Of a stretch of 64,000 nt of DNA, positions 36,984-50,325 are shown piece by piece (position 1 is the stretch's first letter; each line of letters begins with the position of its first letter). The notes under the pieces are model-generated. The model worked only from the letters and a program-made list of their open reading frames with translations. It had not been told where the DNA came from and searched no databases. The DNA lies in assembly GCA_003254905.1 (NCBI GenBank), contig QANU01057563.1:390348-454347 (forward strand), read 5' to 3'. Position numbers and translations under genes: made by a program. Source of the DNA: Nissolia schottii (lineage: Eukaryota; Streptophyta; Magnoliopsida; Fabales; Fabaceae).

Positions 36984-38423
36984 CTATTGGTTGCAATTAG
37001 TATCGCCTTGCCAGCTCCAAACGATGTCGTTGAGAGAGGGCCTGACTTCCTCCTCGCAGAACTTAACATACTCGAAGGTGTCTCCTGCGGACTTGGAGAA
37101 TTCCACCACTGCCACCTCCGGCGCCACCTCGAACACCTCCACCGTCATCGCCAACCTCCCTTTCCTCCCTCCCCTCTCCCCCTCCATCTTCACCACGAAA
37201 TCCTTGGCCTTCCCCGGCGCCACCCTGAAATTGAGCTTCTTGGCCATGGCCTCCAGCTTGGCCACCACCGCGGGCGCCGAGAGCTTCGACAGGAAGACGG
37301 AGGGCGACCTCTTGCTCGTCTCAAACAAGCTCCTCAAATCAAAACCGTGCGACAAGGAGGAGATTATCTCGAATGCGTTGTAAAAGGGCCGTTTGGGCTT
37401 GGAAGTGGGAAACTCACCGTCACTATCAAGGTCTCCACCATTCAGATCCTCCAACGGCGCCGTATCCTTCACAGAGAATGCGATGGGCTTGACGAACCCA
37501 ACTTGAAACCAAGGGTCCTTCATGATGTCGGGTACCGAGTACCTAATAGGAAGAAGCAAGCACAGATTAATAATAATATTCTCCAGAAATTAACACTTAA
37601 ATAGTAAGAAAATTATCCATTCCATATATACCATACCATACCTCTTTTCGGGGTTGGCCACTAAAAGGTTGGAGATAAGGTTCTTGGCCTCTTGGGAGAT
37701 CCAATCGGGGAACTCGTAGTCGGCCCTGAAGGCTTTTCTGTAAATTCGCATGACGTTGTCGCCTTGGAAGGGCAAGTAGCCGCAAAGCAGAGCGTAGAGG
37801 ATCACCCCGCACGACCATATATCGGCTTTTGAACCGTCGTACCCTTTCTTCTTCAACACTTCCGGCGCGACGTAGGCCGGTGTGCCGCAGGGGGTTATGA
37901 GCATCCCGTCTGCTCGGCGCTGTTCGGGCAGAGCAGAGAGGCCGAAATCAGAGACCTTGAGATCCTCGTTCTCATCCAGCAGCAGATTCTCCGGCTTCAG
38001 ATCACGGTGCGTCACCCCTCTGCTGTGGCAGAAATCAACGGCGCTGATCAGCTGCTGGAAGTACCTCCTCGCGACCTCTTCATTCACCTTCCCCTTGGCC
38101 ACCTTGGCGAACAGCTCCCCACCCTTGACGTACTCCATCACGAGGAAGATCTTCCGCTTGGTCGCCATCACCTCCTTCAGCTCCACGATGTTGGGGTGGC
38201 GCACCAGGCGCATCACCGAGACCTCCCGCTTTATCTGCTTGACCAGCCTCTCCTTCTTCAGCTTCTCCTTCTTGATGACCTTGATCGCCACGCTCTCGTT
38301 TGTCCCCAGGTTCCTCCCGTAGTACACCTTGGCGAAGTTGCCCTGCCCCAGCACCCGCCCCATCTCGTACTTGTCAAATATTATGTTCCGCGTTGGAGGA
38401 CAACTCTCCATCTGTGATTCCAT
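36984..38423 (-). CDS. CIPK: CBL-interacting protein kinase (SnRK3 family)
   Basis: Two exons (37642-38423 and 36984-37542) join to 446 residues, the usual CIPK length. CIPKs are Ser/Thr kinases activated by calcium-bound CBL proteins; they regulate ion channels and transporters. Visible parts: glycine loop GQGNFAKV from residue 26, Lys48 of [12 protein letters not shown] at 139-146, DFG at 159-161, APE at 186-188, the CBL-binding NAF motif at 316-318 within [19 protein letters not shown], then the phosphatase-interaction region. Sequence style ([23 protein letters not shown]) recalls the CIPK5/25 group, but I cannot fix the number. The ORF is much GC-richer than its surroundings. The 99-bp intron (37543-37641) is required, since reading through it meets a stop. 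No disabling change is seen. Confidence 0.92.
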
Positions 38424-38624
38424 CGAGTAACTAAGAATTTTTAATTTCTTTTTTCTTTCTTCTTTTTTTTTGGGTTTGGGCTTGGGCTAATTGGGCGGAG
38501 AGAGGAGGGGCATCATTGCGGGGTGGTGGAGGTGGGAGGGGCTTGTGGTTTTGAGGAATATGGTGTCAGACGGACACACGACATTGGTGAGGAAGGATTT
38601 AGAAGGGTTGAAGATTTTCATGGT

Positions 38625-38634
38625 GCATATATAC
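38625..38634 (-). promoter_or_regulatory. Possible TATA box of CIPK
   Basis: The minus strand reads GTATATATGC about 200 bp upstream of the CIPK start codon. A start site near 38600 would give a leader of about 175 nt. Inferred from position only. Confidence 0.35.
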
Positions 38635-38639
38635 GAATG

Positions 38640-40160
38640 AACCAAGGAAGTAGACTTTTCTGGTGTATGAGATGGAACTTGAAGGCGGTTTATGGAGCAA
38701 GAGAAAAAAAAAAATAGATGGGTGTATTTTTTGGTTTGGTTGTGAGTAATGGGCATTTGATGTGTGGAATTGTGAATTTGAGGAGATAGAGATTGGGGTT
38801 TTTATTATTAAAAAGATTAATTGGTGTGGGAGTGGGAATAATGGAGGAGATAAGGTGAGAGGCTGATTAAAGGGTTGAGGTTTTATAATTTAAAAAGGGA
38901 AAAGGAAAGAAATGAATATTTTGGGATTGGGAGAAAGTGGGGTGGGGTTTAGGGTGTCTCCAGAAATCTTTGGAGAACGCGGTTTTCAAGGAGAAAATAT
39001 ACGTGGGTTCATACAACATATTTTATGTATTTTGTAAATATTATTAATTATTACTTTTAGTTTAAAATATTTAAAATGTATGTATTACAATTTTTATAAT
39101 TAATAATATTATTAAAAACGCATTAAATATACTCCTCGTTTTGAAGAGTGGAATATGGGCATGGCGGTTTTGGATTGCTGAACGTTGACCGGGAAAAAAA
39201 CAAGCAGCAAAAGGGAACAAGGGTCGCACAGTCCACAGTGAACAAATTAAAGAGAAATTCAATGTTCATAAAGTACAGTACAAGTTAGATAATTACAATG
39301 ACAATTATTTATGATAGTAATTTATAAGAAAAAGTATTTTGGCAATTATTTATATATATATATATATATATATATTAATTTGTTATTAAATGTGATTTTT
39401 TTTTTTACTATTAGTTGACTAGATGTGTTTTATACATAAAATAAACAATAAAAAGGTAATGATAAAAAGTTATGCTTCAAAATAAAGAGAGGAGTGTATT
39501 TTTTCCCCTTGTTACTTGCTACTTGAGAAAAGAGATAATTGTAAATAAATAATCATAACTCTTATTTTATTTAAAATTAAGAGTAGTATTATAAATTAAC
39601 ACTCTTTCTATCTTTAACTTCCATGATCTTTGCACTTTAGTTTTTCATGTTATTTTTATAAGATCTACATTTTTTTTTCCTTTTCTTTCATGCCCTTTCC
39701 TTCTCTTAAGTCCTCTCTTTCTTCCCCTTTATTTCTTCCTTCTCATTTTCTCACATTTTCAATTCATCTAATACATTTAAATTTTAATTTTTTTTTACCT
39801 TTTCAATAAAAATATTCCTTTCATATATAATCTTTTATAAGGGTCATTTTTAAAATCTTTACAAATATTACCATTATATGAGGAAAGCATAATTTAATTA
39901 TACAATTCAATTAACAAGAGTGTTAACGAAGTGATAGAGATAAGTCATAAACACTTATAAAATTTTTTGATTGATTTGATTTCAGAAAATGACTCTAGTT
40001 TAGGGAGTACTTTGGTTAAACTTAATTAATCTTCTTTTTTAATAATAGAGTAAAAAAAAATCTGATTTAAAAAAAACCACTTACAGTTTGCTTTTGGTAC
40101 TCTTTCCTCCAAAAGATGTAGAAGTTATGCCTTGTTAAGATTTTATTTTTTTATGGTTTA
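38640..40160. other. Intergenic DNA upstream of CIPK
   Basis: Probable CIPK promoter region followed by AT-rich DNA with no gene seen. A TA microsatellite lies at about 39351-39375. Confidence 0.4.
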
Positions 40161-40165
40161 ACGAG

Positions 40166-40347
40166 TGTTGGAAGATAACATGATTCTATATATGAGAGAT
40201 TAAATTTACAATAGAATGTTAGCCTATTTATAGGCTGAAGACTCAACGGCCAAAACAAATGGCCAAAAATAAATTATAATCAAATCAAATCAAACATAAT
40301 GTATATCAAATCAAATCAATTATAAATATATATTATTATTCTTAACA
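40166..40347 (-). repeat. 3' LTR of the TRIM element
   Basis: 182 bp, with the palindromic TATA box region at 40222-40235. It differs from its partner by about nine changes, including a short indel, so the insertion is not brand new. Confidence 0.88.
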
Positions 40348-40447
40348 CTCTCTCTCAAGGTAAAGCTCCACGAGCTTTTAGCTTGTCACAAGTGAAGGTT
40401 GTTAAGAGAAAACAAGAGCAAAGCCAAGGACTTATACGGAATACATC

Positions 40448-40646
40448 GGAGACTGCACGGAGACAACGATAGGCAACTTTGGAGACTGCACGGAGACAAC
40501 AATAGACAATATCGGAGATTGCACGGAGGCAGCAGCAGACATCATCGGAGACTGCACGGAGGCAGCGCTAGGCAACATCGGAGACTGCACGGAGGCAACG
40601 ATAGACAACTTACGGATACTGCACGGAGGCAGCAATAAGCAACTTA
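40448..40646 (-). repeat. 33-bp minisatellite inside the TRIM element
   Basis: Six tandem units start at 40448, 40481, 40514, 40547, 40580 and 40614. Five are 33 bp and one is 34 bp. The shared core on the plus strand is GGAGACTGCACGGAG. Because 33 is a multiple of three, frames stay open on both strands; on the element's own strand they read repeats such as SVQSPMLPSAA. I do not think this is a functional protein. Confidence 0.8.
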
Positions 40647-40961
40647 GAGAAAAGCACGGATCTGGCAACGACGACGGATCTTGGTTGTGTGGCTGTGAAT
40701 CTTTACACAGCTAACACTCTTACGAATTTTATCAAACACCTTACGAGCATCCACAACTAAGGAGGTGACGTGGTGCTCTAGTGGTGCGGAGCAGCGTGCG
40801 GAGGTCGGTGCCGTCGGAGACCAGCACGGCGGAGGGAGGCGCCGGGAGAAGGAGGCTGTGGGAAAAGGCAGCAGTAAGAGGACTGCACAGCAGAGATGGC
40901 GGAGGGAGATGCCATGGCAGTGACAGAGGGAGAGAGGAGAAGGTTCACGGAGGATGCCATG

Positions 40962-40973
40962 ACTCTGATACCA
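40962..40973 (-). other. Primer-binding site of the TRIM element
   Basis: The minus strand reads TGGTATCAGAGT immediately after the 5' LTR, with no spacer. It is complementary to the 3' end of plant initiator methionine tRNA, the standard primer for Copia-type and TRIM elements. Confidence 0.85.
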
Positions 40974-41156
40974 TGTTAGAAGATAACATGATTCTATATA
41001 TCAGAGATTAAATTTACAATAGAATGTTAGCCTATTTATAGGCTGAAAACTCAACGGCCAAAACACAACGGCCAAAAATAAATTATAATCAAATCAAATC
41101 AAATATAATGTATATCAAATTAAATCAAATATAAATATATATTATTATTCTTAACA
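40974..41156 (-). repeat. 5' LTR of the TRIM element
   Basis: 183 bp. It carries the palindromic TATA box region at 41030-41043 and ends against the primer-binding site. Confidence 0.88.
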
Positions 41157-41161
41157 ACGAG

Positions 41162-44018
41162 GTTAAACTAATGTACGTGGAATAACGTTAAATCTCAATG
41201 ATTAGGTATAGATGTATTCAGTAATTGAATTTTACTTGACATGGCATTGCCCCATAAAACTAAACCATAAAAAAGTAAAACGAAATCCTACAGTTCATAG
41301 GCGATTCAAAAGGCGGTTAGAAGAAAATCAGAAATATCTAGAAAAGCCAAAAATATGAAAGAAAAAAAAATTGGTTTAATTTATTATTATAGTGTGCGGT
41401 GTGGAACAAGTGCAGGTGACGTGGAGCAAAAGCCCCTTGTTTTTGTGTGGCCTTTTTGGAGTGCGATGTTGCCGTTTTCGTCATGGCATACCATTTGGGT
41501 TCCTATTCATAAATTCTTTTATTTTGTTTTATTTCATTACTCTTAATATATGTACATTAAATATACAATGAATTGATTATATTCTTAATACTCCTAATAT
41601 TCTTTATTTTCACCTAATATATTTTATAATTATTACTCCTAAAATATGGTTCTATTCTTTATTTCGTTTAATTCATTTCCATTTCTTATCCGTACCTTTT
41701 ATCCAAACATATCAAAAGAGGAAAATTGTACATTAAAAGAAATTGATGTATAATCTTATAGGGGATTTTTTTTAAAAAAAAATGCCCAACTGGACAAAGA
41801 AACTCTAAATAATGGGTTAGGTAAAAAATTTATATGTGTGTGTGATTTTGGATTCTAAAATTGACTGTTAATTGCAATACCTATTTTTTTTTCTTTTCCT
41901 AAAATTAGAATTGATTTTTTTTAATTTTAAACATAAATAATAATAATGTAAAACTTATTTATATTGTCAGTATATTTTAATTAAATCCTTATCCTTATTT
42001 TTATGATAGCTTTTAATTGAAAATGCGTGTACCTTACACGATAATCGTTAATTAATTCTCAATTAACAAATAATGATTAATAGGGTTCACTTAATAATGA
42101 TTGATAGGTGCTCCTACGCTAGCTAGGTCCTATTCTATAAATCCAAATAAAAATGGAGGGCGTGGGACACGTGCTGACGTGCATTTGAGTCGATTACAGC
42201 TAAGGCATATATAAAACCAAAAAGTTTATATCTATGGATGGGTGTGGCTTCAAATTGGAATATTTTATTTTATTTTATTTTTCATGTCTGACTTCCAACT
42301 ACTAGTATCCCATAGATTTCAATTTTATGCTATACTCGTCATGCAATAAATTTCATAGCGTTTTCTATTATTTTTGGAAGGGTCTTGTTAAGGACATTAA
42401 ACTCGCATCTTTATTTATTTATTTATTTTTTATCTTGGTGAGTCACTATTATTCGCATCTTTTTTATCTTATGGTCTTATAATTTTTAAGAGGTTAGCTA
42501 ATCTTATTTTTTTTAATTGGATTGAACGATTTTACAATTTAAATTGTATTATGATTTCATGTTTTATGTTTTTATTTTGCTCTTTCAATATTATGTAAGA
42601 TCTCAATTTTAAAGAAACTCAAAACAAAAGTGAGTAATGTAAAGTTTTACTATATTAACCTCATTTAAATTTTAATCTCTTATAGTCTTATTATACTGCT
42701 ATAGTGATTATATTCTCCAAAGAAACTTAATTAGAATTTTTTTTGAAATTTAGTAATAAATGTTGCATAAAATATGAGAGACAGATATTTTTGAGTAAAA
42801 AAAATTTCGATAGTGACCGATAATAAAAAAATTGGAGGGAGTAGAGGTTTATAGTAAACTTATTTTATATTAAAAAAATAGAAGTGAATTTGGCATTAGT
42901 AATCTCACTAGAGTCAAGACATGTTTTTAGATTTTCTAAACATTTATAAAAGAATTTACAGATTACTTATTAAAGTGATCATTATAATAGTAACAAGAAT
43001 TAAACATACATTCTTATATATATAAACACGTTTTTTACTAAATGTGTCAACCATCTTTACTTTCATTGAAGAATCTTTGATTTATAATCTCAACATTAAA
43101 TCAATTTGTATATGCTGCATCAGTTTGGTGTCACCATCCATGATAAATACAGTGCCACACAAATATCATGCCGGCCAATAAAATCAAACGTTAGTGATAT
43201 CAATTTCAAACATATATAGAACAAATTTCACTTTCATGGATTGATAAAATAATAAGAAGCAAGTAGGAGAGCAACTGCAAAGAAGAGAGAGCACCCGATA
43301 TAGGAAAATCGAGTTTAATTTAAGCTACATTAGCTTGAAATTAGGTATAAGATTGGGACACGAAAATAGCAACTTAAGATTAGAGATAAGATATGATTAA
43401 CAAAAATAAAATAAGACCAATTTAGGGATAAGAATAAAGAGAATGGAAGGATTTTTTTTTTCTGGCATATCTATATTTTTTTAAGGTATCAATAATCATA
43501 TCAAATTGTCAAATTGCTATACTCATAATCACGTTGTTGAAATAAATAGGTAATTTAAATGATTCGACACTTATTCTCTATTTTTAGTTAACAACATTGT
43601 GAAGCGCCCTAAACCCTAAACACAGTTGTCCTAGCTGCATCCGCTCAAAGGAGTCGCGGCACGCAAGGAGGAGAGACACCAGAAAATGCGACACTCCCAA
43701 CTTCAGAGAATGGTCAAGATTAGCTAAGCAATAAACCGAACTCTTCATTTTCTTGAAGACATGATTTTGGTGAATATCTCAATCTCTATGATTCGCTTTT
43801 TCTTTTTAAATAAGTTTTTGGATTCGAGTTTTATGGATAGAAAAAATTAACACCAAAAAAACTTTATACATATTCGAGCTAGATCAAGGGAAGTCTAATA
43901 GGCTTTATATATTCGTAATTTAGATAGTTTTTTTTCTTTAATAATGTTTTCGAGTTAAGAATATTACTATATATTGGTGTTGAAATAGCTTGAGGGAAAA
44001 GCAAGAGCCGCTGTGTGG
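41162..44018. other. Intergenic DNA, no gene seen
   Basis: AT-rich with no supported gene. CCCTAAACCCTAAAC at about 43608-43622 is a double telo-box, a motif common in plant promoters and not by itself evidence of a telomere. Confidence 0.4.
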
Positions 44019-47000
44019 GTGCATTTTGAGAGTGACTGGTAGATTAGAATATTAGACCCTTTGCTTCTTCACCACCGTTCAAATTTTCAAAATCCCAACT
44101 AACTTAAATTGGTTTAGCCAATTGCATTTATGTAATGAGATAATTCATTACATAAACATTGATTCATCTCGTCAATAAAGTGGGGGAAGGAACAATGATT
44201 GGACTTGCATAAATAGAATGAGTGGTGATATATCTTTTTAATAAATATATCTCACAAATTCTCCTAATTTAAAGTTACATTCGCGACGATATAAATTAAA
44301 ATTTATATTTTATTATACATACAATACAATAAAGAAGGTACCAAAAACTAAACGCTTATTGGTGTTTAATTTTATTTTCAATTTTACCCTGATAGTTACA
44401 ATTTATGATAATTACTCGTTACTGACTACTTAATTTTACACTTATGGTTACCATTAAAAATAACTAATACCAACAAAATCTAGTATAATTGGTAAATGAT
44501 TGAATTTCTTAAACATTTGGTCACTTTATAGAGTGAAAAAAGCTTTGGGACATTAGAGAAGTTTGATCCACATTTTTTTCTTCTCGGAGAAAAGGTCGTT
44601 AAAGAAAATTCTTGGCTTAATAATTCAATATACTATTTGTCCATAATCAAGATTCAAGAGCTAGCATTTATAATGAAGATGATATGCTAAATTGAGTATG
44701 TTTTTAGTTTTCTATAAATTTCAGAAAAGTATCATTATTATTAATCTTTGTAGCAACGCTACTACTTTGTTCACGTCTATAATGAATTCAGTATATAAAG
44801 AAACAAAGATAAAAAAAAGAAAAAGGAAAAAAAAAAACAAAGTCTTGTTCATTTTATGTTTTTGAGAAATTGGAACATCTATTTCACCCCATTAAACATT
44901 TATAATGCATTCTACAATTTGATAAAATAGTATTTACATTTTCATTTTATCTTCATCCCAATTCGAAATAACAAGTTTCCACTAGTGTTGGAAACACATT
45001 CAAGTTTCCATTTTGTGTTGGAACCACTTTTCAATAATGGCACTTACTGCATTTTGAATAATCGATTCAAAACATTTGATTTAATGGACTGTGATTTGAC
45101 CCAGTTATTTCTTGGTATAACTTCATTATGGTTTAATCACAATTCAACCAAAAAATTAACTTGTTAAAACAATTGAAAACTTTTTCCATAAATTTTGAAA
45201 CCCATTTCTCAAAAAATCATGGAAAGCAATTAGCAATTAGCATAACAGTAAAGCATAGTTTGAGAGGATCACCTTACCGCGGAGCAACATACAACTCTCT
45301 AAATTTGGAATGTAATAGTTGCTTAGTGGTTGGGTCTTCCCACTCTAAATTTGTCCACCAGCTGTATCCTCCCTCGATCTCAATCAAGGTGTCCCTCACA
45401 GAGTTGGAATCTAACGGAAGCTTCCTCAGATTATTGCATTCTTTAATACGAATGGATTGAAGGAAAGGAAAAGGTAGTGCTCTCTGGATGATGCTCTTCA
45501 GCTTCGGCAAACTACTAAGTACAAGATATCTCAGATTTGAGAACAACTCTGTGCTTGAACTTTCATCTTGGGCTTCCGTGACCATCTCTTCCAATGATTT
45601 ACATTGACAAACAATAAGAACCCCAAGGAGCGGAGCATACCTGAGCCATGTCAAATGGGTTATTGAATGACATTGATATATCCATACCTCACGAAGCTTG
45701 CCAAGACGACAACTAGTGTTAGTAATGGATGAAACATCCATAATGATATGCAGTCCCAATAATGTTATACGCTCCAAATGCACCATTCTTGACCAAACTC
45801 CCAATAATGACGTCATTTCAAGTGGCCCCTCCTTCATTCCCGTAAGCTGAAGATTCCTTGAGCAGCCTTGCAATTTGGTGGAGCTGAGTAATTTATTCAA
45901 TCCATTGATGGTTGTTATTTCGATGTCTAATTCCTCTATCTTTGGTAGACCCTCCAACTTGTCTAGCAATATTTCCTCTTCTTTTTCTTCTTCTTTCTCT
46001 CCTCTGTATCTGGAATATCTAAATACCGTTAACTGCTCTAGACTTTCCAATACTTGTGAAGGAAACACTTGAAGATCATGTAAAGCATCGTCAATAAGAA
46101 ACATCCTCAATTTTTTCAAATTCTTCAACTCAATTGGCAACTTGATTGTCAGATCTGTACCCCAAAGATTAAGGAATTCCAAATTGATCAACTTTCCTAT
46201 TTCAACTGGGAGACCATGGACGCTCCTGTTACATGATAGATCCAATACTTTCAATCTTGTCATGTATTGGATATTTGATAAATTATCAATGTCTATTTCC
46301 CTTTGTAGACATAGGGTAAAGAGATTCGGACAAGTTGGTACATGCAGAACCCTTTCTTCAACGCCTATAACTGAAATCCTCTCTATATTATTTAGTCTCT
46401 CTTGAGAATAATCCATTACAAATGCTTTCCCCTGAACTAGAACTTTATCTTTGTTTGTGTCTTGATCACGACCTAACCATAGTGCCATATCTCGGATCAC
46501 ATCATGCATCTTAATTGCAGGACACCAACTATAACTAAATACAGCATCCTCTAACAGGCATGAAAGCTTTAATTTTTCAACGATGGATCGCCCATCCTCA
46601 CGCATATCATGTATGTTGCTCTTATATTTATCTTTGTCAAGAAACCCCTCTCCGATCCATCTATCGATGAGGGCTTCAACTTTGACTGCATAATCTTCTG
46701 GGTACAGTGCACAATATAAAAAACAATTCTTGTGTGCTTGGTCGGGCAGTCTGTCGTAGCTAAACTCGAGAATACGAAACACTTTGTCTTGCAAATCTGA
46801 GGATATCCAAGGAGAAGTGCTTAAATCACGTTTGGCTTGCCTCCATGCATCAACGCTCTTCACCCCAGCCATAGCACTCCCAACTGTAATAATAGCTAGC
46901 GGCAACCCTCCGCATTCTTTAGCAATCTCTGATGCTAGCGTTCGAATTTCGTTGTGACACTTTAAGGTCTCTTCACCAACTTTCTTACAAAACAAATCAA

Positions 47001-50000
47001 ATGCTTCTTTCTCAAGCAAACATTCCACTTTGAATTTATTTTGTGCTCTCATTTTATCACACACATCCTCAGACCGCGTTGTGAGCACTACTTTTGATTT
47101 ACAATGTCTAGTCACCATTAGATGTGTTGGAACTCCCACCCTTTCAAGTTCCAATTTCCCCCAAAGGTCGTCCAACATCGACACATATCTCTTTTGGTTT
47201 AGGACTCGGTACACCCTTGCCTCTCTTTGATCTGCACTACTTTCCTTCTAATTCTCGTCTTTGATCCCTAATCTGCTTGCAATATAATTCATAACTGTGT
47301 TGACATCACCATCTTTAGAAACCACCACCCACAAGACGAGATCAAACCCGTGCTCCCTCCTTCCAAACTCGCTCTCTATCCTCTTCATAAGGGTGGTTTT
47401 GCCAGCCCCACCCATGCCATACAAACCTATGATGCCCCCATTTTCATCTTGGAGGCTTTTCCACACTTTGTTTAGCATTAAATCCAAGCCCACAGTCTCC
47501 ACAGAAGGCCTCTCCTCCACCGATTGGGGTGGTAGCCATTGAGCAACGTCATTCTTGTCATGGAAACGGCTTCCCGTGTTCACCAAGTCATCCACCATAG
47601 GGATCATCTCATTAACAACTTTCTTTCCCATCTTGTAGCGGGACACAATATTCTTTGAGCATGAACCACTCAGACATGTGTTGGGAATTTCTTGAGAACC
47701 TGGAGCTTCAATATCCTCCATCATCTATAAGGAGAGATACAACTTAGTATTGAATCTATAAGAGTTTAGTTAATTTTCTATTCCATTAATGTCAAAGCTG
47801 TAAAATTTGGGAGAAAGTTACGAGGATGTGATGCAAAAAGGCTTTTCCCTTCTGTGAAGTCTTTTGCCTGCCATGTCTTAATTATAATAGATGTTCTTGC
47901 ATCGGATAGTTAAGTTATATATCCATGATGGAAATGGATCGCAAGAAATTTTTTGGCCTACCGTGTGCATAATTTTGTTTTGAAATATGGTTAGTAATGA
48001 TTAAATTCTAAAACTTTTGGTCATAATAGTTCTAATAACCATTTTTTCTAGAAGCTCCCATCACTTGCATTTGCAAGGAAAGGACTGCCCCCAATAAGAA
48101 GAAAAAGGCTACCTAGAGGTGAAGTCGCATTGTCTGCTCATTCTATGATTGACGCGTTTTTCCATTAACGAATATGAATTTCAGTTACAGTAATATGTTA
48201 TATGAAAGCATTCCGTGATGTCCGAGTCAAGCTTCTAGCACATTTCGGGACCCCAACAAGGGCAAGATCCATGACTCCTATGGCCTTTAACTCCAATCTG
48301 TATTTTCATTTTTCTTGATTTCTTTAAATGCAAAATGTTATATGCTTATGTTGGCTGTAATTTGAAAGTTGAAGACTAGTGCATTCTTTTTTTAACAGGA
48401 ACAAAGGCCAAATAGAAGGGAAGTAAAAAAGGTTAAACTTTTTATTTTTATTTTATTTAAATCACACATAGTTAATTTACTAGAGTTACTTTTTTAATGT
48501 TTCAAAGTAATAGACACAGAGATCCACGAATGTAATGTGTCACTTTTTTAATGAACCAGAACAAGAGAAAGTCTTTGCACTTAGTGCACCTAAATTTTTT
48601 TATTTATAAATATAAATAAATTATTAAATTTATCCGTGATATAAGTTATTATTTAATTGTTATTTCTGATATCTATTGGAGAACCAAAATATTTACCGCT
48701 CATCTAGCTTGTTTGAATTTTGTATGAAATAACAATGAATATATTAAAGTTCACTTGATATATGCAAGTTAAGTATGTTTGATACTTTTTTTTATTATAT
48801 ATCATATATTTGGGTTTTTATTAGTATTGTACTATATATCTGGATTGCAAAGTTGTGCATTGCACACGTAACTTTTGTTGGGAGACACATACTTTTTCAA
48901 GAGATCTCAAACGTGTTTGATTGGATTAATTTGGTTTCCTATAATTAATAACTCTTCAATTAGAGTTATTTACCTTTTTTTAATATGATTTTGAAGATTA
49001 TTTCATACATTTTAGGATAATTTTAAGTGTTTGTTCTTTAGTTTTCAAGAATAAAAGTTTACAAAAGTGCTCGAGTGCTAGATTTGGTGATCAAGCGCGA
49101 TTTGGATGTCAAAAAATCATTTTCAACATTTTTTAACCTATTTTTGACCTGTAGGTACAAATAAAACATGATGCAACTTGCCCAAGACATCCAAACATTG
49201 TAGAAATCAGATTTTAGAGAGGAGGTAACTCTAGGAAGGCTCTACAGTGTGAAGACAAAGGCTCTCGAGTGTGACGCAATGTGAGGGAGAGATCTCAATT
49301 CATCACAAGTCAAATCTGAATCGTTGTTTCTCCATGCAATCCTTATTTTCTGGTTTTGTTTTCTTTTCTTCTTCTTCTTCTTTCATTATGCACTAATTAG
49401 CCCCTTGCTAGGACGTTGATGTAATCTCTTTGGATGATTCTATTTTAATTCAAATTATTAATCAGTTTCAATTGATGGTTCTTAAAGTTTCTCTTACTGT
49501 TCATAATGTTTTAATTGTTTGATCACCAAGTAATTGAATCATTGTTTTGTTTGCAATTCAAGAGAAGGAATACAAAAACACTCATGTGAGATTAACCAAA
49601 AGCTAACATAAGATTAGAGATAATTTATGCGGGTTGTGTGGTCATATGTGAAAAATTCATAAATCGTTCGAGTTTCAAATATGATAGTTTACCCTAAAAG
49701 ATTAGGTATTCAGTCCAAGAGAAGAAATTGTTTGACCTTGAAAAAGGTTTATAATTAGGATAGAGACTCCAACCATTAATTAAGATCAAGTAATAACTAT
49801 TTAATAATTGTATTAGGGTAGTTGTGTGGACTTGTCTATAAGTACATATGAGTCTAGAGTAGGTGAAGTCAATTGTACTAGTGTCTATCTCCATAACCTT
49901 TTTACCTTCTATCTGGTTGTTATTTTTCTTTTATTATTTATTTATTTTATTTAACAATATTATTAAAACTTATATTTAAATCATGTATTTCCTTTTTACA

Positions 50001-50325
50001 TTAATATATTTTATATTCAAATTGTAGAATTCTTATGCATTGTACGAGTTCCTACTCTAGTCCCTTATTTTTAAAGGAATGTACTTCCAATTTGTTGGAC
50101 AAAATGTTTTGGGCGCTCAATTTTGGCTCTCAATGTTATATATTGTATCATGATATAATTTTCATATTAATTATGAAGGATGAAATAAATAAGAATTGTA
50201 ACAATAAATATTTCATTAATATAAGGGAACTACTAATAAAATAAGAATATTTTAATCCGAGGGGATCTAATAAGTGTTACAACCATGCTTCTCAAGTTAC
50301 GTAATGAAATACTTCAATAATAATA
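44019..50325. repeat. Segmental duplication, block A
   Basis: Sequence from the GTGCATT phrase at 44019 to the AATAATAATA at 50325 is repeated in the same order and orientation at 55853-63320. By eye about nine in ten positions are identical, in both coding and intergenic parts. Block A lacks 1127 bp present in block B (junction at 44523/44524). The block carries most of a CC-NBS-LRR gene and about 2.5 kb of its large first intron. Confidence 0.85.

Larger units (their letters stand above)
40166..41156 (-). mobile_element. Complete TRIM-type LTR element, 991 bp
   Basis: Two direct repeats (40166-40347 and 40974-41156), about 95% identical by eye, start TGTT and end AACA. They flank an internal region of 626 bp. 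The 5-bp target duplication ACGAG is perfect (40161-40165 and 41157-41161). The minus strand has TGGTATCAGAGT, the initiator-Met tRNA primer-binding site, directly inside the LTR at 40974. A purine run, GAGAGAGAG, lies beside the LTR at 40347. Each LTR contains GCCTATAAATAGGC, a good TATA box. There is no gag or pol. Size and structure match a terminal-repeat retrotransposon in miniature, which relies on an autonomous partner. Confidence 0.9.

Noticed and set aside
36987..38417. Several open frames of 130-205 codons on the plus strand
   Set aside because: They are antisense to the GC-rich CIPK exons, whose plus-strand complement is naturally short of stops.
43608..43622. CCCTAAACCCTAAAC as a telomere remnant
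   Set aside because: Only two units; this is within the range of the telo-box promoter motif and chance.
47248..47724. A separate 158-residue NB-ARC protein starting MMEDIE
   Set aside because: The ATG lies directly after a splice acceptor and the family sequence continues from the exon at 50370; the end is a nonsense codon, not a natural terminus.
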